A DNA stretch of 64,000 nucleotides, taken from assembly GCA_947561395.2 (NCBI GenBank), contig OX387190.1, positions 10,410,858 to 10,474,857 on the forward strand, written 5' to 3'. Position numbers and translations under genes: made by a program. Shown here in pieces: positions 1-11,784 of the stretch. The DNA comes from Buxus sempervirens (taxonomy: Eukaryota; Streptophyta; Magnoliopsida; Buxales; Buxaceae). Numbering within the stretch: the first letter of the stretch is position 1; every line of letters starts with the position of its first letter. The notes under the pieces were generated by a model. The model did not search any database, had not been told where the DNA came from, and was given only the letters and a program-made list of their open reading frames with translations.

Positions 1-649
1 AGAGAGGAAGTTAGTTAGTTAGAGAGTTGTTTTATTGGTTAGCTAAGAAGGTTCTGGAGAGGAGAAGCAAGAGGAAACGAGAGTTATGATCTAGTCGACA
101 GATCTGGAGAGAAGAAAAGGAAGAGAATTGATCTAACCGATGGTTGCTGATTTGAAGGTTGAAATTATTGAAGCTGAGATTATTGAAGTATTTCGATCAA
201 ATCAGAGTGTCTACTAGTGAGTGTGTTTCTAATTTCAATTTCATGGCCTGTTGTAAGAGAAATTTTGAGTAGAACAGATCTAGAATGTTTTTGTATGAAA
301 CAGTGGAGAATAGTGAGATCTGAAGCTTCTGAGATCTTAGGACTTGGAATTGAGATTGATTCAGGCTTCCTAGAAATAAGTAGTGCCCTTCTAAACCAAA
401 TCGTGCTGGAGTTTATGAATTAATGCGTGGAATTCAAGATTTGAATGTTTGAAACTCAGATTTGGGTATTTTTGAGTTATTTGAAGAAAAATCATAGATC
501 TGATTTAAAAACCATGATTAATTGTTATTGAATCATTTGGAAATTTCTATCAATGATTTAGAAGATACTTGTATGACTTTAAAAGGATTAAATTAGGTTA
601 TGGTAGTTCAATTTTCAAAAACTCAGAAATCTGGAAATTCTGTCATGAA

Positions 650-860
650 TCAGTGTTTTGGCCGAGCGCTTGGAATCGCGCTCGAGCGCAATCCCAAGCC
701 CCCCGCTTGTGTATTTAGAAAAATCTCTGAACCCGAAAGTTGTCAAAATCAGTTAAGCCGAGCACTTGCAATGGTGCTTGAGCGTTATGCCGAGCATTGG
801 TTTCTTAAATTTGTTCTATATGGACGCCTGCAAGGACACTCGAACGCCATGTCGAGCGCC
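650..860. repeat. GAGCGC word cluster, unit 1
   Basis: Repeated near-palindromic words of the form GCCGAGCGC, CTCGAGCGC and GCTTGAGCG lie within about 200 bp. Related clusters recur at 1955-2075, 3185-3258 and 5790-5975, at the equivalent place in the other units. Confidence 0.6.
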
Positions 861-1644
861 TATGACAAAAAATCTTAATTTTCCAATTTGAGGTGATTTC
901 AACTATGGAAATGTTTTAATCAAATCCAACCTATGTACAAATAAGATTCAAGTATTTAGGAAGTGCTTGCACAAGAATTATATTAAAATTCAATATAGCA
1001 AAGAGCTTGTGCACATTCTACTAAACTAAGTTCTTGAGAGACTTTTGGTTTTAAATCATTATAGGATGAGGTTGTTTTGATTCCAGCACTTATAACATCT
1101 TTCTGAGATCATTTCTAAGGTGTTTCTAAAGGCCAATTGTAGGAAAGAGTTCATACCAAATACTTGTCCACTTATTCCTTCAAAATTAGTTCATTTTTGG
1201 TTCTAAAAGGATATTATGTTTCTATGTAACTTGTAAGGATTTTAAGGATTTCTACTTATGAAACTCTTATATCAAAACAAGTTGAAAGTAAATAATTCTT
1301 GAGAACACATTTCTGGTCAAATTTGAGAAACCGGTGTTTTGAACTCTATTTTGATTTATTTTGGTTTACATTGGATTTGATTGGAACTTGCATTGGATTT
1401 GTTTTATGGTGAGTTACTTTTACAGATTTAGATTTTTGGTGTTGTCTCATGAATGATTTGAAATAAGATTTGGTTTGGAAATTGTTATTAGCCTTGAAGG
1501 GCGTGTACTTGAGATCCTTGATTTGGTTACAAGCTATTTTGGTTTAGCTTGTTTTTGGATCCATGACTTAAACTTAGTAATGTAATGTGTTGACTTTATT
1601 AATGTAATTTCATGGCCATGAGTGTTGCATCGACCGGTGTAGAG

Positions 1645-1765
1645 CAATCCGAAGCCCTGAGTAGGCCGGTGCTGTCAATGTCGAAACCCGGAGTAGGCCG
1701 GTATTGGATGACAAAACCCTGAGTATGCCGTCATTTTAGAATCCGAAATCATGAGTAGGCTGGAT
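1645..1765 (+). repeat. Short minisatellite, about 30-32 bp period
   Basis: About four imperfect copies of a unit containing 'ccctgagtaggccggt' follow one another. No coding role is visible. Confidence 0.65.
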
Positions 1766-3260
1766 TGTGTACATGGAGATGTGGATGTCGTTTTGGCACG
1801 TTAAATTACCCAATTAAAGTGAACTACATAACGTTGGACTATGGTTATACTTGATTTATGATACTTTTGTTGGTTACTTGGTTATCGGTGTTATTGAGAT
1901 TGTATTGGTTTATTTGGATTCTTTTTAAAATTTCAAAACCCAAGACCTAATTTTCCAGTTAAGCCGAGTGCCTTTCAGGACATTCAACCGCTTTGCCGAG
2001 CGCCAATTTCCAGAATTTAAATTCTTCCGACACCTCACTAGATGCTCGAGCGCCAGGTCGAGCGCCCAATGTAGAAATCCCTATTTTGAGGAATTGGAGT
2101 ACTTTTCAACTATTGATTGGTTTTTAATCAAATTAAACATATATACAAATAAGATTTAGGTAATTAGAAAGTGTTTGCACTGGAATTATCCCAAAATTCA
2201 TATTAATAAAGAGTTTGAGCACATTCTACTAAACTAAGTTTTTAAGAGACTTTTAGTTACAAACTATTATAGGATGAGTTTATTTTGATTCCACCACTTG
2301 TAACATCTTTTTGAGATCCTTTCTAAGGCGTTTTCAAAAGCAAATTGTAAAATTAAGACTTTGCAAAATATTTGGCCACCTATTCCACCAAATTAGCTTA
2401 TTTGGGGTTAAAAGGGGATTTTATGGTTCACACTAACTTGTAAGGTTGTTAAGGATTTCTACTCATGTAATCATTGTTCTTATTCATGATTTAAGTAAAT
2501 AACCTCTAAGAATACAATTCTGGTCAAATTTGAGAAAATGGTGGTTTGAGCTCTATTTTGTGTTACTTTGGTTTGATTTAGCTTTGATTGAAGAACTTGC
2601 GTTGGATTTGGTAAATTGTGAATTATTCTTATAGATTTGGATTATTTGTTTTATCTGATGATGAAGTTGTTATGAACACTATTTTGGTTATTGAAATTTA
2701 CATTGAGGGCATCTATTTGAGATCCTCCATGATGGAGTGGATTTGGTCATGATTGACTCATGATTAGCTTTGCTCGGATCTGGATAAAATCGAGTGAGTT
2801 TGTGAAATATTTAGTGAATTAAAGAGGGATCATGTTGTAGAAGCTCAGATATGATGATCCAAAGCTTATAGGAGCCGAATTGAGATTAATCAAGGCAAGT
2901 ATCACCTTTACAAAACAAAATTATGCACAAATTTGGATTAATCACAAGATTGAACTTAGTTTTTTTTTAAAATTGAATGAATTTCTACGTGATTTGAGTT
3001 AGAAAATCTTAAATCTGATGAGAAATTCTTTTCGTTGTTGTTTGAATTAGTAGATTATATTAATTAAATAATTCATGAGGTTATCAAAGTGTTTTAGAAT
3101 GATAAAATCATGATTTGAAGTTCTAAATTTCGATAAAACTCAGAAAATTCCGAAACTGTTCACGAACTGGAAATTTTGCCTGTTGCCTGAGATTTGGCTC
3201 AATCGCCGGATCGAGTACCCTATTATATATTTCGGACGCCTGATGCCATTTGAGCGCCAC

Positions 3261-3265
3261 CTATG
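3261..3265. other. Target-site duplication of solo LTR A (left)
   Basis: CTATG directly precedes the TGTAGACACC start of the LTR and recurs at 5727-5731 directly after its CACACA end. Confidence 0.85.
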
Positions 3266-3867
3266 TGTAGACACCTGATTTTTGCACCCCTAAAATGGCA
3301 AAAAATGAAAAGTCAAACTTTTAGTCAAACCCTGAGGGGGTCAAAAATTGACTTTTTGATTCAAGATAATTTGGCCATCAAACTTTACATCATTGAAAAG
3401 AGCATTTCGACACGGTTCTAACGCAACTGAGTTTGCTGGAATCGGAGTCCAGGTGAGAAAAATATGGCCCGGTCAAACTTCCAGAACGCAAAAAGTTGAC
3501 TTTTTGCTCGGCCCCAATCCAACTGCCAAAATTGATCTCAATAAATAACTGGTTCCGAGATGATTCCAACGACATTAAGTTTGCTCAAATCGGACACCAG
3601 ATGAAGAAGTTATGGGCAGTTGAAATTTCAAGAAAACTGCCCGTTTGGCAAAAACAGCAGAATAAAGCAAAATAAATGAACAAATAAATAAAATAATCAT
3701 ATATTAATGTTTTAATAAAATAACTTTAGATATTTTGAATATTTTAATAATATAGTTATAAAGAATCTCGGATTTTATAATAAAATAATAATAAAATCGA
3801 ATAAAATCGTTATTAAAAATCAAATTTCATAAACTGTTTGAGATCCGGCATTTAAAAAACGTGCTTA

Positions 3868-4090
3868 ACCGCACTTGAAGAACGGTTTGGTCCGAACCGC
3901 ACTTCAGATACGGTTCGAGCTTCTAGAAGGTGGACGCGTGTCCTGTACGGCGACAGCTGGCAGATTCGCGCCGATTTGCACGTGTTGAATGCCAACCGCA
4001 CTTAAAGTACGGTTTTTGTTTTTTTAGTGCAATTTTGTCACAACCGCACTTTAAGTACGGTTGTGACCAAACCGCACTTAAAGTACGGTT
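3868..4090. promoter_or_regulatory. Promoter-proximal palindrome cluster of LTR A
   Basis: Five imperfect palindromes of about 20 bp follow the pattern AACCGCACTT..AAGTACGGTT. The last ends at 4090, 16 bp before the TATA box. Each could form a short hairpin or be a dyad binding site. The role is unknown. Confidence 0.75.
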
Positions 4091-4106
4091 CCGGCACTTT
4101 TTTGCC

Positions 4107-4115
4107 TATAAATAG
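4107..4115 (+). promoter_or_regulatory. TATA box of LTR A
   Basis: TATAAATAG in the context GCC-TATAAATAG-AG. The same box sits at the equivalent place in LTR C (45127-45135) and LTR B (35886-35894). Confidence 0.75.
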
Positions 4116-4927
4116 AGGACCAGCCCCCCCATTTGAAACAAGCTGGTCCCTCGGTCCCCACACCCTCTCCCTGTCCTCTGCTTATCCGAAACCCTGTCTA
4201 GATACTGTATCACCCAATCCCAAACATTGGAATGACCAAAGTACCCCTGTCTTGCTCAAACCTTGTCTAAACCCAGCTCCTTTACTTTGTAAATTCAAAC
4301 ATCCTAGTAAACCTCTTTCAAATTCATCTCAAAGAATCCCAGAGGACGCGGAAGCGCTGCCAAAATCGTACGGAGGACCACAACATCATTAAAGCAGGAA
4401 AAGGATATTATTGTAAGTATTTTGACAACCTTTGCAAACAATATAAGCATGATATAATTATTTTTATGATTCTCTTATTCTCTATTCTACATTTTCATCC
4501 CCTTGCCTTACTACTAACATGTTTGTTGTTTGATGTGCACTACAAAGGATTTGGTTCAAGATGTTTTCCCTAGAAAAGGGAAAGAACAAGCCTAAAAAAA
4601 AAATGAAAAAAGAGAGAAAGACTTTTGAAACTAATTTTTATTCATTTTTGTGGTGATTATTAATAGGGATTCAATCTCCAAATAAAACCCCTGTATTCCA
4701 CATTCTCTTCCCTCTTTTCCCTTCTTAGATACGATTGTGGTTGATTACGAAAGAAGGAGGCTTTTGGGAGAGATGAAAAGAGAAGGAAAAGTGGCTTTTT
4801 AAGCCAATTGAATCAAAATGCAATAATGTGAAGGAACTGAGAAGCCCGGCGGAGGTCACCGGAGATCCCAGAAGAGTCACCAAACTGATCTAGATTGAAA
4901 TCGGCGCAAACAAGTGAAACTGAGTAG

Positions 4928-4975
4928 CAACCGCACATACAGAGCGGTTCTGCCCAAACCGCTCTGAGAGTGCGG
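4928..4975. promoter_or_regulatory. Second palindrome cluster of LTR A
   Basis: Two adjacent palindromes of the form AACCGC(N)9GCGGTT and AACCGC(N)8TGCGGTC share the outer AACCGC/CGGTT arms of the upstream cluster. They lie about 0.8 kb downstream of the TATA box. Confidence 0.7.
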
Positions 4976-5726
4976 TCAGATGAGAAAAATGACTTAAAAA
5001 TTAATTTATCTGGCCCGGTTGAACCCAATTCAACCCAAACCGGCCTGAACCAGTTCCTTAAATAAGGTGGGCTATCTCAAGCCCATTATTTGGACTATAG
5101 GCCCAAACAGGTCCACTAAGACCACCCTGGGCCCACTTGTTGGGCCCATCTTAGACCGGCCCAAACCCGGCCCGTTTTCAATAAAACGGGCCCAAGGCCA
5201 CTGGACTTTGGCTAATGGGCCTATTCCAAGCCCACTAAGCCCAAACAAAAATTGTAAATAAAACTTAATAAAATAACCAAATGGGTTACCCAATAACCCA
5301 ACTGGGCCCCAAGCCCAACCTTGGCAACCCACGGGTCTTCCAACGGGACCCGGGTCCGACCCACTTCATTTAAATAAATAAGAAAGATAAAATCAAAATA
5401 ACAGGGACCCACACCTTCAGAGGGCCCCGCCAGACCTAATAAGGCAGCATGCTGGTCTAGGAAGGGTGAAAATTGACTCAAAACCAGGGAAACCCGAGGG
5501 ACCCGTCAAACCGACGGGGCGGACCGGGGTGTCTTAGGACTTCCCCGGACCATAACCGAGGACTTAGCTAGATCTCTAATAAGCCGCAGACCAGACTTAG
5601 ACCCGATTAGGGCAAAACCGTGTCTGCCTGCACCTCTCAGGCAGTGGCGACTCCAAATGTCCCGAGGCACGCACTGAAGGTGCGCCCGGTGTGCGATCTA
5701 GGATCCAGGATTTTTAGGTGCACACA

Positions 5727-8134
5727 CTATGTTTTTATTTTAATGAGAAACCTGAGAGTGAAGATTTTGGTATAAACTTGGCCGACTCGAACGTGAACAC
5801 CGGCGCTTGATGCTTGGCTTGAGCGCCATCTTGAGCACTCAAAGTTTTTGAAACCTAAATTTTAGTGCCCGACTTGTAGGTCAAGTACGACAGCAAACAG
5901 TATTGCTAGAATTTGAATTATAGCTGACGCTTGACATGCCACTCGAGTGCTATATCGATCGACAAACCCAAATTTATCTAATTTAGAAATTTTGTGTACT
6001 TTTTGATTATAAAATGATTTTTAATTAAACCCAACATATGTATAGATAAGATTTAGGTGTTATTAAGGTGTTTTCACTGAAAAAATATTTAAATACATTC
6101 TATTAAAGGTTTTGGGCACGTTATTCTAAGATAAGTCTTGTTTTGGTTCTAAAGGGACTTTTGGTTCCAAATTACTCTAAAATGATTTTTCAGTGGTTTC
6201 AACACTTGTGATACTTTTATAAAGGTAATTTTAAGATCATTTCAAGGACCAAACGTATTTTTGAGAATAGATCAAAGAATTGGCCACCTATTTTTGTGTT
6301 AAAATTGGTTTTGATGTTCCAAATTTATCTCAAGAGCTGTGAAAATGTTTTGGATGGATTTTACAGGTGAATTTGGATATATTTTAGTGATTTCAATTCT
6401 GAGACAGCATTTTTGGACAATTTTAAGGATTTGATGCTTTTGACTTCTATTTTAACTGATTTAAGCTGTAAAGGCAAATGTTTTGAAAACTTGTCTTGTC
6501 TTGGAAATTGGAGATGATATTTTACAGATTTGGTATCAAATTGATTTCTGAGAATTGGGCTATGGATATGGTTCACCTCCATGTACTTGGAGATGTTACT
6601 CATGTACTTGGGTAGATGTTTTACCTTCATGTACTCGGGGATGCCCATGTACTTGAGATGATGAGATTGATGATTGAGATGAATTATGCTCTCTGGATTT
6701 TGGCATTGGTTTTGGTTTTGGTGTCTAGTAAGCATAGCTCTACATGCATGGATCCATATAGGAGCTAGGTAGTGGTAAGGATTGTACATTGTTAGGTGTG
6801 ATTCTTTGTTCACGTACGCGTTCCACCATGTACTCGGTGAAGCCTTCTCTGTACTGGTGGGCTGGGGCATTCCCTCATTTTATCGTGTACTCGAACTATG
6901 ACTGGATTGTACTTGCCAACACAATTTTGTATTGGTTGGGTGCTCCGCAATATGACGATGATTGTGTACTCGGCTTCGCACATAAAAAGTAAGGTGGCAA
7001 AGTAAACATTAAACTTACCCTAATTAAAGGTAGTCCTATTTTATGAGTCCTACTGTCATATGTTATGAGATTGATATTGCTGATATGGTTTACATACTAG
7101 GTTAACTATGATATCATTGTTTTGGATTTCATGATGGATTATCCGGAATATTCGTGTTATTGTCACTGATATATGCTTTTTTTTTATAACTGATTCATGT
7201 TTTAGAATTGTGAAGATGTATTTGAGCATGCATGTGCTACTTACTGGGATATTTGTATCTCATATTGGTTTTGTTTTGTTTTCATATCCTAGAAAGGACG
7301 ATACTCAGAGGGTAGATTTGGTGGGAGAGTTTCTGATGTATCGTGCTGAGGACTACTACACGTAGTAGTAGTGAATTCTGAATTAAGACTTTTAGAATGT
7401 TTTTACTTGATACTGTGAGTTTAGTTTTGAGACTTATTATTGTGTTGAATTTGAGATTGTAGTTGACCTTAGATTTTATTTTCATATTTCTATCATGGTT
7501 CCTAGGCTCTGATATTTGGATCTTGTGTGATATGTTATCGTATGAGTTCAATTTTGAGAACCCATATATAGTACTTCGGAATCGAGTTATAGTTTTAGTT
7601 TGTAACTTCGATCCAGGGCACTACACCGGGTTATAGAAGATTTTGTTGAAGATGACATAAAAGACCAATTTTGCCTTATGTAGCAAATTTCATTATTATT
7701 GTTATTGTGGATGGATTTTATTGTTAGAACTTGAATTTGAATTCTAGTTACTATTTGAGTTGAGATTTAGTTTACCCTGTTATTCTAGACTATATAGTTA
7801 GGTTTAGATTCATTTATTGTTTATGTCATATTTTCGCATTTATAGAGGTTATCAATGAAAGTTTTAAATTTTTAGCATACTCTGATGTAATTAGTTGTTA
7901 TAGTCTGGATTTTAGTGTTGCTTTGGGCCCACAAGGTCCACTCCTTGGATTTGGATTTATTTTATTAAGGTGAATCCGGATATGAGGTTTGATAAAAATT
8001 TTGGAATTAAAGTTATTTCACTTAAATGATTAAGATAATAAATTTATTGAGGAGGGCATTTTAGTAAAAACAAAAATGTTTCAACGGACCCGGGCTGACC
8101 AGGGAGAAACTGTTATTTAAAATATAAAGGGAGG
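5727..8134 (+). repeat. Right part of the Del/Tekay-like LTR interrupted by LTR A
   Basis: It continues the third unit of the repeat of 1-3265. At 7235-7370 it has the arrangement familiar from Del/Tekay LTRs: 'ctactt-actgggat', then an AG acceptor-like site, then 'ggactactacacgtag'. A plausible LTR 3' end is ...GGGCACTACA at about 7625. No primer site follows, so the element is decayed. Repeated 'catgtactcgg/catgtacttgg' words occur at 6575-6660 and 6828-6965. The lineage is inferred. Confidence 0.5.
6575..6660 (+). repeat. Imperfect tandem words with CATGTACTTGG core
   Basis: Four copies of a CATGTACT(T/C)GG(G)AGAT-like word occur within about 85 bp. Further single copies lie near 6828 and 6890. 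This occupies the same relative position as the minisatellite at 1645-1765 in unit 1. Confidence 0.55.
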
Positions 8135-9114
8135 TGTGAGACATGGGAAAAAATCACCGGTGTGATCATCCCTCCGTCAACACACGGGCTCATCGCAAAA
8201 GTGGGAGAGTCGCCACCATTCATAATTTTGGGGTGAGAATGGACACCAAAGAGTTCAAAATAAGCAAAAATAGCCAAAAGAAACATTCTAGGATAAAAAT
8301 AACCCTACTTGAAAATCAAATCCAGAGATGGGTAAGGGGATCATATTATGAACGGGGGAAGGTGTTAGGCACCCCCATTCATCCACACGAAGTGGTAGCC
8401 AAGTGTATGTTCATGCAAAAATAAGAAAGCTTGCTAAAATCATAGAAAACCTTAAAAAAGGACCAATGTATGATATTTCCACATGAAGATCTAAATGGAT
8501 TCTAGATCCTCTCTTATGTCAATATCATTTCTGGAATATCTCAAAAGATGGAAATCAAAGCAAAAGTGGCAAAAACCAAGTTGAGGCAAATCCGGGAATT
8601 TTGGTAAAAAGTAAGATCCTTTGTCATGAAATCATTCAAATACCATTTTAAATTGAACCAAACCAAATCCATTTGAAAGATTAGGGTAAATAAGAGTTTC
8701 ATGCAAAATTTCACTTCATTCCGATAAAAATCCTAGGAGTTATGTTCCTTTGAAGTTGCTGCTGGGGATTTTTGAAAGTGACGAGTGGGCAACTTTGGAA
8801 AATTGTCTAGAAAAATCCACTCCATAAGAATCCACGAAATTTGGTGTGATTGAAGTCTGTATGGCTATCTTTCAAAAGAAACTAGCCTCATACAAAAATC
8901 CCTTCGGATGTCCCTTGGGTGGTCTCCCGAACAGGCCCCGAAGACACAGATTTACCCAGAAAAGTACAAATGAACAGTTCTGAGTAAATCGGCTACCAAT
9001 AATTCAAATGGAATCCAAAAATTATGAAACTAATTGGATTTGAAAATAGACTCATAAAGGAATACTTAGAAACAAAAATCACTTGAATCGGACTTAAAAC
9101 GAACACATGGCGCT

Positions 9115-9175
9115 CCGTCGAAGTGACAAGTTCTGTATTTGAACCGGAACTGTCCACTTAACTTCGACAGAGAGG
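9115..9175. promoter_or_regulatory. Downstream inverted repeat of LTR E
   Basis: Arms GTCGAAGTG-ACAAGTTC and GAACTGTCCACTTAACTTCGAC pair across a short loop. This is the position of the second palindrome cluster in LTRs A-D. Confidence 0.6.
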
Positions 9176-10031
9176 TGTCAAAAATCCGTTTGATGGAACT
9201 TTATGAAATTTGGTGGATATAAACTAGACAGCCTCACCTTTCCCATGGTTCTAGAATCGCTCCAAAATGCATCCGGACGATGAAGTTATGAGCGTCCGAA
9301 GTAAGGGTACAGATGCTATCCAGTTAGGCCACTTTTGAAGAAAATCAAATCCGAAAATTTATAAAGTGTGTGAGATCCGTGTGAGATGAATCCAAAACCT
9401 TTGAAAAAAATTTAAAAACAATCCAGAATTTGATTGAGGCCATTTATTGGAGATTTATCACAATGAATGTATTAAATCCCCAAATGTGAGCCTATTCACC
9501 AAAAAGGTGTAATATGTGTGCAAGAGTGAAAAACCAAGCAAGATTAATACAACAACATATCATGCATATAGATTCAACAAGAGAGGTTCTAGCATAGCCT
9601 AGGGTTCCGTTCCATTATCGTTTCCCTATTTTCTCTCTCCCCGTTAAACACGGTTCTTCGAGATAATCAAGGGTACTTTGATTATAGAACGGTTTTCAAA
9701 CATTCAAAAGCCTTATGCTACATGGGTTCTAGTACTAGGGTCAATCCCCAGTCTCGTTTCTCCTAGATCCGCCTTCACGTTTTACGGCTAGGGGAGTCTT
9801 GAGATACTTTGAGCCGGGGAAGGATTTCCACACACAAAGAAGGCTTTACACTACAGAAAGGTAGAAGAAGAGATCTAGATCTAGGAATGTAAAGACAGAA
9901 AATAAAAGACAAGTTTGAGGCTTACCTGGATTCTGGAAGCACTCCCGCAGCGATTTCCTTCTTCTCTTGGAGTTCTTCTTTGCGAGAATTCAAAACAAGA
10001 GTTGGTTGCCATTTGCTTGAGGAGGAGCCTC

Positions 10032-10040
10032 CTATTTATA
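10032..10040 (-). promoter_or_regulatory. TATA box of LTR E
   Basis: CTATTTATA on the plus strand is TATAAATAG in the LTR's orientation, inside the family's conserved promoter context. Confidence 0.7.
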
Positions 10041-10045
10041 GGCAA

Positions 10046-10120
10046 AGGCTAGGGTTAGGGTTGGTGAGATTGGTAGACACAACATAATGTCTATAGCCCA
10101 CCAACCTTAACCCTAAGGCT
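10046..10120. promoter_or_regulatory. Promoter-proximal long hairpin of LTR E
   Basis: Two arms of about 33 bp, roughly 80% complementary, occupy 10046-10079 and 10088-10120 with an 8-bp loop. They contain AGGGTT words and the AGACA/TGTCT pair. They sit within 6 bp of the TATA box. A single long hairpin replaces the cluster of short palindromes seen in LTRs A-D. Confidence 0.7.
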
Positions 10121-10427
10121 ATTTCCGAGATTTCACCTCATTTAATGAGGGATATGATGGTAAAAGTGAAAAGCTCTCGAAAAACCCTAATTTTGAGCAA
10201 AACTGACTTTAAAAAATATTTCATTTTCTGAGGTCAAAAGTCAACAAAATTCAACCGGAAAAGTTTGACTTTGCACAAAAGATTGAATTCGGGCCTTTTC
10301 CTTTACGGTTTTGGATTCAAATAGGTTAAGTATCTCAAACCCAATGCAAAGAATTGAAAATTCCAATAATATTTCTCTCCTTCAAGATTTATCAAAAATC
10401 GTGCAATTTTGGGGTGTCTACAGGAGG

Positions 10428-11779
10428 TATATGTGATATGTGCAGAGAGCGTTTCGTCTAAAGCTGCTCAGTGGTGCGATCCGTGATACTCGCACAAATT
10501 GTAGCCACGAGTCACCTCAATGGAAACAGGCGTTAACGCCCGTTTTCATTTTCTTATATATATATATATATATTTTCTTAAAAGCCTGTACCATGCCAGC
10601 CAGTCAATGTCGATCTTTAATGCTCTTTCGTTTTGTGCGTACCTTTTCAAAACAAAAACCAACTCGTTTTTGCCCCAACCCGAGACCCCATCGTCTTCTG
10701 CTCCTGTTTCATCAGCCTTGACCTTCTGTTCCTCCGAAATTGGGCCGGTGTAGACACGTGGTGATGTTGATGATGTGTCTCTGCGCGGGCGTGTCAGTAT
10801 CGTTTGATACAATGATTTCGAGTCTGGTCCTGACCCCGGGCACCTGTTCCGAATCTAAACTGGGGTGTCGGTCCAGTCGTACTGCAAGTTACCTATAATA
10901 AAACTGGTCAGGCGATAATATGAAGACTAGGGGTTCGGTCTTCGTTTGGGTTCTTGTAAATGTTTGAAAGCGAAAGTAACTAATGGCACAAAACTCTTTT
11001 ATGATAAAATCGGCCGATGGTCGTAAGCTACAACAGATAATCCCCAAAAGGGAATAAAAAGCAAGAAGAAAACTGACAAAGCTTGCAAGACCGGCCTGTC
11101 CTGGTCTTATATCCATAATTGGGGTATAAGAGCAGGATGGAAGGGGGCGGCTGCTAACAAAGCTAGTTCGAGGGTTCACCTTGGATTGCTATTTAACTGA
11201 AAATACGCAAGTCGCCTGGCTTGATCAAAGTGAGTCTTGGGACCAGCTGCTCGGGATTCTGTAGCCGTGTTTGGGGTACAGAACTGCGAGTCAGGAGCGG
11301 TCTCAACTTACTCTCCGGTGGCAGGATTCTGGCGTTGACCGGAGTAAAGAGGGGTCTAAGGTGTCACTGCGACTGGAAGCAGTGAGAGAAGTCCTAGTTT
11401 ATCCTTCTGGCTACAGCGTAGGAGAGAGGATAAAGATCACAGATGATCAAAATAACATTATAACTGGTTGCGATTGGATGGATTGTGTCCTCGAGCTCTT
11501 CGAGTTTGTGCCTTTTATAACCAATTTTTTATGGTGGCTCAACGTCCCACTCTTGCATGATCTTCATGGAGGTTGGTCGTCCGCAGTCTTCTGCTCATGA
11601 AAGATAACCGTTCGGCCATGATCTTAAATTGGTTATTCTCAAACGACCGATGACACGATCTTTTGATAAACATGAGTATGGTTCGTCGTATGGGCTTGCG
11701 TGGCCTTAACTGAACTCTTGGTCTATGTGTATGTTGATGTGGCATATCTGACTGAACAAAACCTACGTGTGTTTATGAC
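10428..11779. other. Unclassified spacer between solo LTRs E and D
   Basis: Base composition is more even than in the neighbours. A short (TA)n run lies at 10555-10572. Open frames up to 109 codons (11271-11600) show no domain I recognise. It may be decayed retrotransposon sequence. Confidence 0.4.
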
Positions 11780-11784
11780 ATGGC
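11780..11784. other. Target-site duplication of solo LTR D
   Basis: ATGGC precedes the TGTGGGCACG end and recurs at 15046-15050 after ...GGTGCTTACA. Confidence 0.85.

Larger units (their letters stand above)
1..3265 (+). repeat. Degenerate LTR-like repeat with about 1.2-kb internal tandem units (left part)
   Basis: No convincing protein is encoded. Two diverged units repeat with a period of about 1206 bp. Landmarks recur at 918/2122 (a stretch around 'acaaataagatt'), 1011/2218 ('gcacattctactaaac'), 1064/2270 ('ggatgag') and 1321/2527 ('tttgagaaa'). A third, more diverged unit begins near 3130 and continues after the inserted solo LTR at 5727 (landmarks at about 6023 and 6093). Each unit starts with a cluster of GCCGAGCGC / CTCGAGCGC words. 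The right-hand part resembles Ty3/Gypsy Del/Tekay-type LTRs, so this is probably one LTR enlarged by tandem duplication. The class is an inference; the repetition is read directly. Confidence 0.6.
3266..5726 (+). mobile_element. Solo LTR A of a large-LTR retrotransposon family
   Basis: A 2461-bp sequence starts TGTAGACACCTGATTTTTGC, ends ...GCACACA, and is flanked by the perfect 5-bp repeat CTATG. There is no internal domain, so it is a solo LTR left by LTR-LTR recombination. It is homologous over its length to 35242-37512 and 44309-46799, and in reverse to 8135-10422, 11785-15045 and 48507-50830. It holds a palindrome cluster (3868-4090), a TATA box (4107-4115), a second palindrome cluster (4928-4975), and a segment rich in GGGCCC and GGCCCA words. 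TGGCGACTCC lies at 5645-5654. LTR size and the tRNA-Arg-like 10-mer suggest the Tat/Ogre group, which is tentative. It interrupts the repeat of 1-8134. Confidence 0.88.
8135..10422 (-). mobile_element. Solo LTR E of the large-LTR family, reverse orientation
   Basis: 2288 bp with TGT...ACA ends (reverse complement starts TGTAGACACCCCAAAATTGC). It is flanked by the perfect 5-bp TSD GGAGG at 8130-8134 and 10423-10427. It shares the family layout in reverse: TATA box at 10032-10040, a long inverted repeat beside it at 10046-10120, a second inverted repeat at 9115-9175, and TGGCGACTCT (reverse) near 8208. No internal domain is present. It interrupts an otherwise continuous flank (8134 joins 10428). 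Confidence 0.85.

Noticed and set aside
3868-4090. CRISPR-like array of palindromic repeats
   Set aside because: Plant nuclear context, irregular spacing, units diverge and spacers are not uniform. It lies in an LTR promoter.
4027-4392. 121-codon frame downstream of the LTR A TATA box
   Set aside because: The leader of the LTR transcript is pyrimidine-rich and the frame is not kept in LTRs B and C.
10051-10062. Telomere-type AGGGTTAGGG
   Set aside because: Only one or two units, and they form part of the LTR E hairpin arms.
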